A stretch of 64,000 bases of DNA from Paralvinella palmiformis (taxonomy: Eukaryota; Annelida; Polychaeta; Terebellida; Alvinellidae): assembly GCA_025642065.1 (NCBI GenBank), contig JAODUP010001303.1:1-64000 (forward strand), given 5' to 3'. Below the pieces are notes generated by a model that saw only the letters and a program-made list of their open reading frames with translations, ran no database searches and was not told where the DNA came from. Of this stretch, positions 12,402 through 23,739 are shown one piece after another. Made by a program: the position numbers and the translations under genes. Each line of letters opens with the position of its first letter. The stretch's first letter is position 1.

Positions 12402-13925
12402 TATCCTTAATAATATAAGTACTTTATCAAGCCAATTATTTATGATTTATGAAATAGTAGACGTTTCAGGTCTGTTATCTCTCAACTTGGGTAAGATCAT
12501 TTTCAAAGTCTCTTGGTAGGCTAGTTAATACCATATGTGTGTTCAATCTTCAAATAAGAAATAATAAGTATCACCTTTTAGAAACAAACGTGAAACTATT
12601 TCAGATAAGCGGATCTACGAAAGAGCATATGGGTAGATCGATAGCTATTAAAAAGGAATTAGAAATCGCGATTGAAAAGTAACACAAACTAGAAATAGAT
12701 TAGTACTAATTACGTACTGTAATACAGAAATAACACAGCTGTTCAAGAAGTATCCCTAATGATCTATATTCTCACAGCCTCACTTGTATAAATATGTATG
12801 GGACATCTCTCTTTATCTCCGTACCGCGTTGGATACTCGAAGAGAAAGTATTCCCACGACTTGTCTGCTTCTTTATCTCGGTTTCTGTTAATGGTGAGAC
12901 CAAGAGGTTATGTCCATGACCATGGTTGGCACATACCAGTGGAACATTAATATGGTCAATTATATTTCAATTCGAACCTTTCAGAAAAATTAAAAGTTAA
13001 CTCCAACGGATGAAATGCCAATAACACTTCAATTCAAAAGATGAAACTATATAAAATTATGCCTATCGCTACATTAACACCTAGTATAGGAACATGAACA
13101 CAGGGAAGATGCTTTAGTTTACTTTGAGGTTCACCTATTTTGGGGGCAGATTGAGGAAAGTTGAATGTCAGTAGAACAATTGTTTCTTTCAATCAGAGCC
13201 CACATCATTTTGTTTTTTGCTTATTTTCTTTTACATACGAATAATTAATCCGTCTTTATTTCAGATACTAAATCGCTGTAATGTCTACACAATACAGTTA
13301 ATAAAGAAAAGGCTTGAAAAGTAATGCGAATGGGGCAAATATATTAAAACGTATTCCTTATTGTCGACATGAATTCGTTGCCAGGAACATAGCTTTCAGA
13401 GTGGCTGTTCTTGTTTTGCCGCGATTCTTCATTGCATCTATCACAACACAGGTACATATAGCATTTTTATTACACCACAGACAACAAAGTTAATCTTGCA
13501 GCGTGGATGTTCATACTGAAGGATGTTGCAAATGGCGTTTCTATTTATGGTTCTATTATATGTAAGCGACAACAGCAATTCCAATGCTATATCTTCCGCG
13601 GGCTAAATATTGGTTATACAGAAGCATAGCAACATTTTCCAACCTATTCCAAATCAGGGATATAATTCATGATTCTGTATATACATGAAACATACAGATA
13701 ATAGAAGACATATGAGAAATACGATCATCTAGAGTATTATAATGTGGGCATTTATATTTACAAACAGATGCGGAATTATATACACCATGTCAAGTACATG
13801 TAATAGAAAATAAGTATGCAAGTTTTCTTTATGACTTATGTGTTTGGTGATGTAATTATGTTCACATGAAAATGTCATAGATGAGCTACAATAATGTCAC
13901 ACAGTTCACGAAAAGAGAAAGAAAA
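12400..13925. other. Anonymous sequence
   Basis: No convincing ORF, repeat or RNA feature was seen on either strand. Confidence 0.45.
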
Positions 13926-13929
13926 CGCA

Positions 13930-14331
13930 TTAGACTGCATAATTCATGTGAAAGTGTTTTGTTTCACAATGTTTTGTGATATTCTTATTGATGGCTGACA
14001 CTAACCACTGAGGAAATGTAATGACCAGATCACTCATAGGATTATCCTTATCAGATAGTTTGTCACCTATTAGTACCTTCGTGCTACGAGAGCTAGGTCT
14101 CATTAGAGAAAGATAAACTATAGACATTTGGCTTTGGAAAGTGACAGATGCTAACATTTGAAATGCTATATCAGTGATTTTAATTATGGTTTTGTTGTTA
14201 AGAGTCCACAAATACCATCCACTGTGAAGCAAATTAAAATGCGCAGAAAACACATAAGAGCTGTATATTCCATGTACTATTTGTGTCTTTGGAGGTACGC
14301 CGTTTAGGTGTTTGGCCTGGTTATCCAGCAT
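13930..14331 (-). CDS. Unrecognised 133-codon ORF
   Basis: This is the longest open frame in the window not made of a microsatellite. It begins MLDNQAKHLNGVPPKTQIVH and has mixed composition with scattered Trp, His and Cys, and no obvious signal peptide or transmembrane segment. A second minus-strand frame of 78 codons (14362-14598) ends just upstream in the transcript direction, so the two could be pieces of one broken ORF. I recognise no domain. A 133-codon frame can arise by chance in 64 kb, so coding status is uncertain. Confidence 0.25.
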   Translation of the reverse strand: MLDNQAKHLNGVPPKTQIVHGIYSSYVFSAHFNLLHSGWYLWTLNNKTIIKITDIAFQMLASVTFQSQMSIVYLSLMRPSSRSTKVLIGDKLSDKDNPMSDLVITFPQWLVSAINKNITKHCETKHFHMNYAV

Positions 14332-14361
14332 TTAAATGTCTGTAGCGGGCAGAGTGCGCTC

Positions 14362-14598
14362 TTAAAGCATTATAAGTACTCCTGACTCAGGAATAAAAAC
14401 ACTGCATCGCATCTCGAGCGGTGGCATTGGACACGGCTCGCGCGGTTGGTGTGTTTTATATAACAACTTTAGTTGCATATAAAATTCACCTTGGTTGTAT
14501 GTGGGAATAGAATTATCTTTCCTAGGTCCAGTTATGTCCTTGGTATTATGGCATTCAAGATTAGCTCTAATCTGCTTGTCATAAATAACAGCTAACAA
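14362..14598 (-). pseudogene. Unrecognised 78-codon ORF upstream of the 133-codon ORF
   Basis: It contains a Pro-rich stretch, THQPREPCPMPPLEMRC, in locally higher GC than the surroundings. It lies 30 bases from the 133-codon ORF on the same strand. Possibly the 5' part of the same decayed gene, otherwise chance; no family is recognised. Confidence 0.2.
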
Positions 14599-14674
14599 TT
14601 ACAATAGTTAGAATAGCAGACATTAGGTCAGGTTTGAAAATGATAACATAGTTCAAACAGTACCGAAGCTATGA

Positions 14675-14750
14675 CGCGCTATTACGGTCTGCTTCAGCGC
14701 AGATGTCAGTCGTTTAATAGCAATTAAGCCAAACAGTTTTAATAGTAGTT
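14675..14750 (+). repeat. F repeat copy 1
   Basis: This contains ACGGTCTGCTTCAGCGCAGA and then AATAGCAATTAAGC. It matches 31245-31320 in the same orientation with only a few substitutions over about 75 bases. No coding potential or terminal structure was seen. It is probably a fragment of a dispersed repeat whose ends cannot be placed. Confidence 0.7.
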
Positions 14751-15033
14751 TACACTATATATCATGACATGAATCCATATGACGTCGGCCTGTCATCAGC
14801 TTTTTGACAAGTAACAATTTGTGTACATTATAATAGACTAAGCCATCCTACACTAAGGCAAGTCTCACTTTTATTATTATTAATAGTGATAGTAATAGCA
14901 GCAGAATTAACAGTAGAACTGGTAGAAATCAATCAATGAGTGAATATATTGGGAGAAGTGTCCCAGGAAATAGTGTCTACGGAAGCATCCCTTAATCACG
15001 GGTGTGAGTTGTATGTTTAAACTGAAGGCGCTC

Positions 15034-15146
15034 ATGTGTGTGTGTGTAGGTGTGTCTGTGTGTGTATTCGTATATCTATGTGTGTTTCTTTGAGTGTCTT
15101 TTTGTGTGTGAAAGATTATTTGTGTGTGTTTGTGTATATGTGTGTA

Positions 15147-15208
<62 letters not shown>

Positions 15209-15218
15209 TGTATGCATG
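15034..15218. repeat. (GT)n microsatellite with degenerate flank
   Basis: TG-rich sequence that becomes a pure GT array at about 15150-15205. Confidence 0.95.
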
Positions 15219-15993
15219 CGCGCGCACGTTGGAACAAAATCAACGCATTACACCAGGTGATATGTTATTTCATTTACTAATTTGTGAGTCTCATTAGTTG
15301 AAACTAATCATTACCACTTCCTTGAGCACATTGAGTTAACTGATTCATTGAAAGAAAGGTTCTAATTTTTGTCGTATACCTTTGCTTAAAGGACGTACAG
15401 GAACTTCACCGGAAGCATACTTACGGTACGAAATGACGCCGACGTCTAGTATAACCTGATCCAGGTTAGCATCTGATATCTCCGGAGCGTAAAAAATAAA
15501 AGAATCTCTGCTTATTACAGTTATTAAACTATAACGGCTCTTTCGATGTTATTCCCAGACGATGGTTGTTGCTGATAGACCTATGATTAAATACAAATGA
15601 TGATATATGTTGTTTGTGTAAATAAAAAAACTACATCTCCCCTCCCCCAAATCAGGCAATGCACATGCCTTCTTCGTATCAGGTATTGTATGCGTAATTG
15701 CTATAATAGGAGTTAAAATAAAAGTTATACAGATCAGTCAAAACAATTGCGTTATTACATAAAACCATATTAAACGTTTAATCATATTAACGGCTATTTT
15801 AACGAGTTAAGTAATCTTCTTATTGGTTGGTTTGCTTTATAGAAAATATTTCTTCGAAAATATGTAAGCCTTTTTACAGAAGCAACAACCATTCTTTCGA
15901 ATTAATGTTGCGAATATTTGCTAAGCTGGGATTTTCACGTATTCGAGTCGCATACGAGAAGCTCTAATTACCATAATTACGCGACCATCACTC

Positions 15994-16047
15994 GCAATAT
16001 ACAGTCTCGCTACTGTTTGCTAATTTACCGAAAGCAAATACTATCCA
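15994..16047. other. 54-base near-invariant block (copy 1)
   Basis: Between GCAATATACAGTCT and GCAAATACTATCCA this block differs from 20091-20144 at a single position with no gaps, whereas the duplication as a whole is much more diverged. Inside lies a short inverted pair, TTTGCT...AGCAAA, separated by 11 bases. It does not form part of a long ORF. It could be a conserved regulatory element, a small structured RNA, or a patch of gene conversion. Confidence 0.6.
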
Positions 16048-16132
16048 GTTGCCTTGCTGGGTAATGTTGACTATCATTAATTGAAACGCTTCACCAGTTA
16101 AATAGCCATGGACAATACAGGTTTACTGACAT

Positions 16133-16330
16133 TTGATTCATGATGGTGATTGAGGTTTAACAGCCACGTTTTCCACATGGTAGGCTCAATGGGCCGAGCG
16201 ATCTCCAAAGGTAATGAAGCGAAGTCGAAGATGAAACGCCCCCCAGACAGACATGCCCACACCGAGATTCGAACTCATGTGGTAGTGATCAGTTGTCCAA
16301 CGCGCTACCAATTAGACCACAGAGGTGTTC
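16133..16330 (-). mobile_element. B-type tRNA-derived SINE, full-length
   Basis: The minus strand reads CCTCTGTGGTCTAATTGG, then AGCGCGTTGGACA, then a B-box GAGTTCGAATCTCGG, a body of about 110 bases, and a short ATCACCATCA tail. A direct repeat TTACTGACAT flanks it (16123-16132 and 16331-16340). The duplicate segment near 20222 has this target only once and no SINE, so this is a post-duplication insertion with a 10-base target-site duplication. Related copies lie at 44.5, 59.9 and 60.7 kb. Confidence 0.9.
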
Positions 16331-17195
16331 TTACTGACATCGGAAGATTAATACTTAATATGATATACAGTAAATACTCATAAAAATCACGATTGCTTAT
16401 CATCAAGTTATATAGATGGCTCTGCTGTGTTCAGTGTTTTAAGAATATTGGCTGTTCTACAAAGTGGCATCTCTAGATTTCCAGTAGTACTCTGTTAATT
16501 CTAATATATTCTGAATATTTGTTTTTTAAATTTTCTGTTTGTTCTAATGATCCAAGGGCATTAGCCCAAAGGTTTCTTGTTTTATTCTATTAATTCGGTC
16601 CTACCAATCATAACGTGTGCTCTGTATATGCTCAATCGCTGAGAGATAGACGACGATGATCAGTAAGAGAGGTGTCTTCAGTATGCATTTGCTAATGCCC
16701 AAAGAAAAACAAATAACCTAGATGTCTTCTTTCAACTGAAAATAGGTTGTCATTGGCTCTTATTTGAAAAAATGAACTAGTTTAATCTACGTATTCTTTG
16801 TTACAGAGGTAGCAATGAGAAGCATAAATAACGTTTGAAGAAGAGCAATATATATATCGCATTATGCCAAATGGTGTTTGGGTGACAGTGTTCATAATAT
16901 TTGAGCAATCACTTAATATAAGGCACGTTTTGCAACTGATAATATTGCACAATTTGGAAGAGCAACTGCTGGTAGTTGGAATAGTGGTATTTGTCCGATA
17001 TTGTTTTATTTGGATTTCCATAATTAGTGTTACTTTTGATACCACAGAGCCATCTTGTTGCTTAATTAATTTCTTTTACACAAGGCTGGAAAAAGAATAC
17101 CACATGCCTGATCAAAGTCCTTCTCGCAAGAATATATTCTGAGAAATCCTATGATTTGTAATTTTAGTAAACCTATTTATGTATTTAATGGGTTT

Positions 17196-17335
17196 CGGGG
17201 TGTGTGTGTTTGTTCATTTGTCTTTGAGTGTGCCTGTGTATATGTGTTTGCACGCATACGTATGTATGTTTGTGCGCGTGCGTGTGTGTGTATGTGTGTG
17301 TCTGTGTATATGAACGTGTGCATGTTTGTGTCTCT
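17196..17335. repeat. Degenerate TG-rich microsatellite
   Basis: GTGTGT runs are mixed with GTATGT, GCGCGT and TTTGT. This position corresponds to the large compound array at 21423-21785 in the second copy of the duplication. Confidence 0.85.
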
Positions 17336-18132
17336 AGACTAAATCAATGTAATATATTTCAAGCTTCCTGACGTCATGTGTTCCCTATCGTTATACAAAA
17401 AAACCTTTAGGAACTCGACGTCTGACAATGTCAACATGTCGCTTGACGGACATTTAATTAAACACCTTCATTGAGCCCCCCCTCCCTCTGATGGCACTAG
17501 GTCAACACCCCAAAGCTCGCAAACTGTTTTCCAATGAAGATTAATCGTTCTTCATCATTTTAGAATGGAAAAACGGTTTCCTTGTCACAGACAAATCATC
17601 TATTAATTAGTTTTAACTCTATTTATTTGATAATCTAATTTGTCAAAGTAACCTATTTCAATCTGTATTGATAATGCTCTGAAATCGAGGAAAATCGGGA
17701 CCACGATTAACCCTCTGTGTATTCGATCATCCTGTTAGGGCCGATTAAAAGGACGACAAAATAAATTAACCCTTGTAACCAATCTGTATTTAAATCACAC
17801 TAATTCACCCACTAACGCACTAACTCAATCAATCAAAATCTAACCTTGTAGGCAACAACTTGGCAGAGTAAGCACGTTAATTAGGCAATGATTATAAGAC
17901 AACTTGGGTGTAAAATTCCCAAAGAAACATTAACATAAATACCTATAAACCAAAATATAAATACACCTCTAAACATTCTGACAACAGCCATTCATATTTC
18001 GAAAGAACCATTATTGCCTATCATTCGAATAGATGTCCATTAAACCACAGGTAAATGAAATGATCAGATGAACACAGATCCTGGACATGTTAGCAAACCT
18101 CACCTTGGAGGTGTCTCTAGTTGTGTAGCTGC

Positions 18133-18876
18133 GTCACCTCCTTTTCAAAATGTTAGTGGATCACATCAACAGGAATTTACGTTTTCACACTTTGAACACA
18201 GTTTTAGTTGACACAGTTTATTTACATTAAATCACAAACATTCGACTGCGCGTTGACTTAATACTGTTGTTGGTACGGTTACTGACACTGTTTACGATAC
18301 TGTTTACGATGCTGTTTACGATACTGTTTACGATACTGGTCCAAATCTAGAGACACAAATTGAACCATAATTTATAGACATGACGTAAATTGTACAAACA
18401 TAGGTAAAATCATTATAGGAACGTTATGTACGACGTAGTATAGCACGAATGGGTCAACAAACGTTAAAACAAACATAAAATACAATTTTATTGGTTTTAC
18501 TCAAATTGGACAAATTATGCTAGTAATGCACCTTCTGACCTTACAATTAATTGCTATAACCCTTAATATAACAAATTTGATAGTTATACATACTCTGTGT
18601 CCTCATATAAGTAGGTTAATCCCCAAAATAAAACTATTCGAATTTTTTCCATGTGACTGTTCAGACAGGTGACGTTGGTGACATACGATGTACTTCCTGT
18701 GACACAGCGAAACCAAAAACTAAATTTGCAATAATGATATTTGAACTCAGTTCCTTAAAACGTCTGAGCGAGTGTTTATACTTGTAGATTACGGAGACCA
18801 ACGTAACTAAGTGTCTTCAAATTTAAATAATTAATACTATATTTAGATAAATCATAAATCAATTTGGTGCATTAAC
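18133..18876. other. Segment present only in copy 1 of the duplication
   Basis: In copy 2 the flanks are joined near 22508 (GGTGACTCTGG then TTTTATTTAAAC), so about 740 bases here are an insertion in copy 1 or a deletion from copy 2. I could not find terminal inverted repeats, a poly-A or trinucleotide tail, or a clear target duplication. It contains the 12-bp tandem repeat at 18287-18334. Confidence 0.6.
18287..18334. repeat. 12-bp tandem repeat, four units
   Basis: ACTGTTTACGAT is repeated four times, with one A-to-G change in unit three. A partial ACTG follows. Confidence 0.95.
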
Positions 18877-20090
18877 AAGTTGATTTATTTAATTTAAACA
18901 TAAGTCATTTCTAGCAGAAGTATTTCAGCGGGGATTACTTTACAAACTATAGGAAGTATATCTGCATGGAGTGACACATATCGATTATTGTAGGTAATAT
19001 GCACAGTTTAGAAGAAATAATCAACTTTAAAAATACGATAAGGTTTGACTATTTTCAAACTTATTCGTGTTTTTTGATCAGTTTTTTTTCTAAACATAAA
19101 ATTTCATTTAATAAATCTTTACTTCATAATGAAAATGATAATAGTATTACTATATATATTCTTTAGATATCTGTCCTAGTGTGATAGACCTGTACAATAA
19201 AATGTTAATGTCAACTCTTCTATGCGGATGATCTTTATAATAGATAATTATAAATACACAACACTAAATTAAGGGGAATTGCTTAACTTTAGAAACATCG
19301 CGCTCACAGCGATATAAAGCTCATTCTAATCCACGAGTTGGTGTTAATCTACCTAGTAATCGACCATTATGAAATCGGTAATACATACCTCGCTAGTTCA
19401 TGCTAGTGATTTATTAGTAACCAGGTCATTGATGGATCAGAAACAAGAAACTCTCAATTTCTATTGTAGCACTTTCTCAAGATGTATTCACCCACTCACT
19501 CACTCGCTCGCTCCTTCCAATAAGCATTGATGACATTCTTTCGATATTATGGTGTTTCAATGTTGCTGAAAGGCATCTGAGTAATTATAAATGATGATAT
19601 ATATTTGTTGTGTAAAAAGAAGAAATATACTACGTCTCCCACACCCAAAATGAAGCAAATCAAATGCTTTCTTCATATCGTGTCTTGTGTTTTGCTGTCA
19701 TTATAAGATTTAAACAAAATACTGGTCTATTGATAAATATAAATAATTGCACTTATATATGTCACCATCTTAAACGTTGAATCATCTCAATTTAATTAAA
19801 TACGGATAATTGTATTACTTAAACTTGAATGTAAACATTTAATTAATAAAATAACAAAAAATATATATTACCCAATTAAATTACTTTCTTATTGATTTCT
19901 TTGAAGGATTATATCTCTTTGAAGATGTAAACCTTTTTCACAGGCAATTTTCAGGCTTTTGTGTGAATTTACTGAATGGTTGCTAAGCTGAAGCCATGGG
20001 GATGATTATTTAATATATTGACTTATGGTTTTCAACTATTTAAGTCGCACACGAGGAGCTCTTCTTACCATAACTATGTGAGCAGCACTT

Positions 20091-20144
20091 GCAATATACA
20101 GTCTTGCTACTGTTTGCTAATTTACCGAAAGCAAATACTATCCA
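20091..20144. other. 54-base near-invariant block (copy 2)
   Basis: Partner of 15994-16047, with one T/C difference and no gaps. Homology is also good in the following bases (TTGACTGTCATTAATTGAAA) but with more changes. Confidence 0.6.
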
Positions 20145-20669
20145 TTTGCTTTGGTGACAATTGTTGACTGTCATTAATTGAAATGTTTGACCAACTAATT
20201 ACATTTGTCATATATAGTTCACTGACATTGGAGGATCAGTGGTTAATCGGATATACGGTAAATACTCATTAATTCACGGTTGTTTATCTTCCCTTTATAC
20301 ATATATGACTCTGCTTTTTTTTTTCTTAGAAATTGTAAACCAGATAAATTTTCATGCTTTCAAAACAACGTAAGTCTTTCGGAATTTGAGTTTAAATTGT
20401 AAAATGTTTATTTATTATACTTGAGGCCATATTGCCTGTTCTAGAATTTGGCATCTCTAGATGTTCAGCATAAGTCTTTTTCTTAATTCTAATATATTTT
20501 GTGAGCGCTTTTTTGTTTAGCCCTGTTGGTTCTAAAAGGTTTCTCGCTTGTATCTATTAATTCAGTATTACCAACCTAAACTTGTGCTGTGTATATGTTT
20601 AGTGACCGAGAGATAGACGATTGTTATCAGGAAGAGCGGAGTTATCTTCGTGCATTTGTAAATGAGTGA

Positions 20670-20990
20670 ATGTAATAATAATAATAATAATAATAAGTGG
20701 TATTTAGATAGCGTACTATTCAGCTAGATAGCTGCTATAAGGCGCACTACAATATTAGTATCCCTAATTCAGACCTGTTTCCATCCGGCACACATCTCAA
20801 CTCTCAAGGGAGCATACATCGCATGCTGCCATCATAGACGCAAAGCATTACTCAAACACATAGCTAGCGCATCCTGTCAAGTTCTCATTTTTTTATGAAA
20901 TAGTGAACCAGTCGCCACGTGACATCATTACAGTTCAGGAGCCTCGAACCCGCGACCGTTCGGCTACGAGTCCTACGCTCTAACTAACTG
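20670..20990 (-). mobile_element. A-type tRNA-derived SINE, copy 1
   Basis: The minus strand starts with AGTTAGTTAGAGCGTAGGAC (A-box), then CGGGTTCGAGGCT (B-box), a body containing ATGTATGCTCCCTTGAGAG, a tail block GCGCCTTATAGCAGCTAT...TAGCTGAATAGTACGC, and (ATT)n at 20672-20696. It sits in copy 2 of the duplication, and the matching place in copy 1 (about 16700-16750) has no SINE. About 50 bases of copy 1 at the target are missing here, so a clean target duplication cannot be shown. Confidence 0.9.
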
Positions 20991-21559
20991 GTTGTCATAG
21001 GCTCTTATTTTAAGAGATGAACTAATTGCAGCTACGTATTGTGTAGCAAAGAGATTGCACCGATAAGAATAAATTATGTTGGAAGAAGGGAAATCTGTAT
21101 ATCCCAATATTCGTAATATTTGAACAATCAGTTATTAGATCACCCTTTCTGCAGCTAACGATGTTTCATGATTTCGAATCCCAACTGCTGGTAGTAGGGA
21201 TAGCGGTATTTTTTACCGATGCTATTCTATTTGCACTTCCCTAACAGTTTTACCTTTATAGCCAACCAACGACCTTGAAGAGTAATTTCTTACACATGGC
21301 TTGACAAAGAATATCCATGCCTCATCAAAGTCCTTCTCGTCAACAGATGTTCTGATATATGTAAGATTTGTAATTTGTATAACCCGTTAAAGGTATGTTT
21401 GGAAAAAACCCTGGAAGTATTGGTATGTGTGTGTTTACGCGCGCCCGCGTTCTAGCTGTGTTTTGCCTTTGTATTTTCCGCATCGATATACGTGTCTGCA
21501 AAAGTGTCATTTTGTACCATATTGATAAGTGTGGCGTATATAAATATCGTAACCTACTG

Positions 21560-21568
<9 letters not shown>

Positions 21569-21623
<55 letters not shown>

Positions 21624-21670
21624 ATATATATATATAATGTGTGTGTGTGTGTATGTGATGTATATATGTG

Positions 21671-21760
<90 letters not shown>

Positions 21761-21781
21761 GTGAGTGAGTGAGTGTGTGTT
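21569..21781. repeat. Compound microsatellite (AT)n-(GT)n-(AT)n-(GA)n-(GAGT)n
   Basis: AT at 21569-21636 (one TT interruption), GT at 21638-21652, AT at 21673-21724, GA at 21725-21757, GAGT to about 21774, then a short GT run. Confidence 0.97.
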
Positions 21782-23120
21782 CATCTAGACGATACCAATA
21801 CAATTTATTTCCAACTGTCTGGCGTCATGTGTTCCCTATCATTTAAAGCTCGAGCTACGTTAACCTACTTCGCGTCTGACACTGTCATGATATCCCTTGC
21901 ACGAACATTTAATTAAGCATCCTCCCCGAGCCCCCTGCTACTGATGGCGTTATGTCTAACACCGCATAGATTACAAATTGTTTGCCAATGAAGATTAATC
22001 GTTATTCAGCATTTGAGAATGGAAAAACCTTTCCCTTGCCACTGAAAGATCATGTATTAGTTAATTTTATCCATAATTATGTTGTAGTTTATTTGATTAA
22101 AGTTACATATTTTAAGTTGTGTTGTTAATTCGTTGTCGTAAAAAGAGATCGGAACCATAATTAACCCTCTGTTTCCTCCATCATTGTATTGGGGGCGATT
22201 AAAACGACGACAAAATAAATTATTATTTGCAATCAATTTGTATTTAAAGTATCTGCCTCACTCAGTCACTCATTCATTTCAAGGCTAGCCTTGTAGAGAA
22301 CAACTCGTAACATTCATGTAAATCTACATAAACCAAAATATGAATACACATGTAAACGCTCGTTCCACGGCAATTCCTATTCTACAAGAATAATTCTTTG
22401 TTCGGATTTTAATATACCCACCATTACACATCCTGGAAATGAGGTAACCAGAAGAACACAGATACTGGACAGATTGTGAAACCCGATCTTGGGGGTGACT
22501 CTGGCTGAGTTATTTTATTTAAACATTAATAATCCCCATGGGAGGTATTTCAGCGGTGATTATCTTACAGACTATAAGACGTATATCTGCCTGAAGTGAC
22601 ACACATCGATTAATCTAGGTAGTATGGACATTCTTCAGGAATTAATCGACTTTAAAAACATGTTTAAATTTGACATTTATCAAAATTATTCTTTTTTGTG
22701 GTCAGTATAAATCTTTTTTTCTTTCTGAACTGTACCTCATTGTTAAAATGATTTTAATATTACTTTAATTAACTCTTTTTCTTTTGCAGATTTGATATTT
22801 CTTATATATTTGTTCTACTATGATTAACTACCCTCTCAGAATGATATGTATACTAAATAATTATAAATACATAACACCTTTGAATCGCTTAACCTTTGAC
22901 ATAAAACACACATAGATATAGACCCCCCCCCTCCTCTAACCCACAATACGGAGTTAAGGTACTTAGTACTCCATCACTACCAAAACCGTAATACATACCT
23001 CGCTAATTCATTCAGTTTGTATATGAGATATTAGTAGCCAGTTCATTGATATATCAGATACACGAATCTCTCGATTTCTACGCTACTGATTTACACTTTC
23101 TCAGTTATTTAGTTTACTAT

Positions 23121-23164
23121 AACACACGCACACACACACACGCGCACACACACACATACACACG
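23121..23164. repeat. (CA)n microsatellite
   Basis: CA dinucleotides with CG interruptions, directly before the G repeat. Confidence 0.93.
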
Positions 23165-23167
23165 TAT

Positions 23168-23331
23168 AATTTCGTTTTAGTCCAGTAATAATCCATTTTG
23201 CAGTATTGCTACTTGTTTTTATTTTAGCTAAATCACCTCAGTGGTCAACAAACTGTAATGTTGTTAACACGCCGAGGATATATAAAAGGCCTGACTTTTC
23301 TCTTAGGTTAGAGAAGAACTTCGATGCCGAC
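23168..23331 (+). mobile_element. G repeat copy 1, LTR-like or promoter-like
   Basis: This matches the reverse complement of about 63405-63600 along its length: TTTCGTTTTAGTCCAGTAAT, then TTGCTACTTG, then TTAACACGCC and AGGTTAGAGAAGAACTTCGA. At about 23278-23288 there is a TATATAAAAG box, and the other copy has TATATATAG at the same place. A TATA-like box followed by a conserved block suggests the U3/R part of an LTR or another mobile promoter. No matching second end was found here. Confidence 0.5.
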
Positions 23332-23334
23332 TTT

Positions 23335-23735
23335 TTAAAATTTATATTTACTAACAGATAAATCTAAACATTCTACAATCAATGAAAGTATAATATAAGT
23401 ATTAAACATGGAGTTTGTCTCTTTCCTTTTGTCGCGGGAATATTCGAATTCTGATATATAATATTTACGGTACTTGCCTTATTATGAAATTGATGTTTTA
23501 AAACTATAATAAAGCTGTCTAGCCTTAACTAAAGGCATTAGCAATAATTATAATTAAAACAAGTATTAGGTTTTACTGACGAGTGTGCGCATGACGTTCA
23601 TCTGCTGGCGAATTCCATAACCTGGTTGTTCACTTAAACTGTAATCGCCTGTTTAATGTTTTTTCAGTTTGTTTACAAACCATCTCACTCTACAGAGACC
23701 ACTCTACTGATAGCGCGCAACGACATATCACCAAA
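23335..23735. other. Anonymous sequence
   Basis: No ORF, repeat copy or RNA-like feature was recognised between the G repeat and the A-type SINE. Confidence 0.4.
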
Positions 23736-23739
23736 CATA

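Larger units (their letters stand above)
15540..19490. repeat. Tandem segmental duplication, copy 1
   Basis: This unit matches 19533-23110 in the same orientation and order. Shared landmarks are the 54-base block 15994-16047 (20091-20144 in copy 2), ATCAAAGTCCTTCTCG near 17113 (near 21325), TCATGTGTTCCCTATC near 17375 (near 21825), CCAATGAAGATTAATCGTT near 17531 (near 21987), GACGACAAAATAAATTA near 17752 (near 22208) and TAATACATACCTCGCTA near 19379 (near 22989). Between blocks the copies are strongly diverged with many gaps. Copy 1 carries a SINE at 16133-16330 and about 740 bases at 18133-18876 that copy 2 lacks. No ORF is conserved between copies, so the duplicated DNA appears noncoding. 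Confidence 0.9.
19533..23110. repeat. Tandem segmental duplication, copy 2
   Basis: Second unit of the direct duplication that starts at 15540; it begins within about 45 bases of the end of copy 1. It carries an A-type SINE at 20670-20990 that copy 1 lacks and does not contain the B-type SINE found in copy 1. The TG tract of copy 1 has grown here into an AT/GT/GA compound array. As in copy 1, no conserved reading frame was found. Confidence 0.9.

Noticed and set aside
16255..16325. Possible tRNA gene on the minus strand
   Set aside because: The tRNA-like part is the head of a SINE with a target-site duplication and related copies elsewhere in the window.
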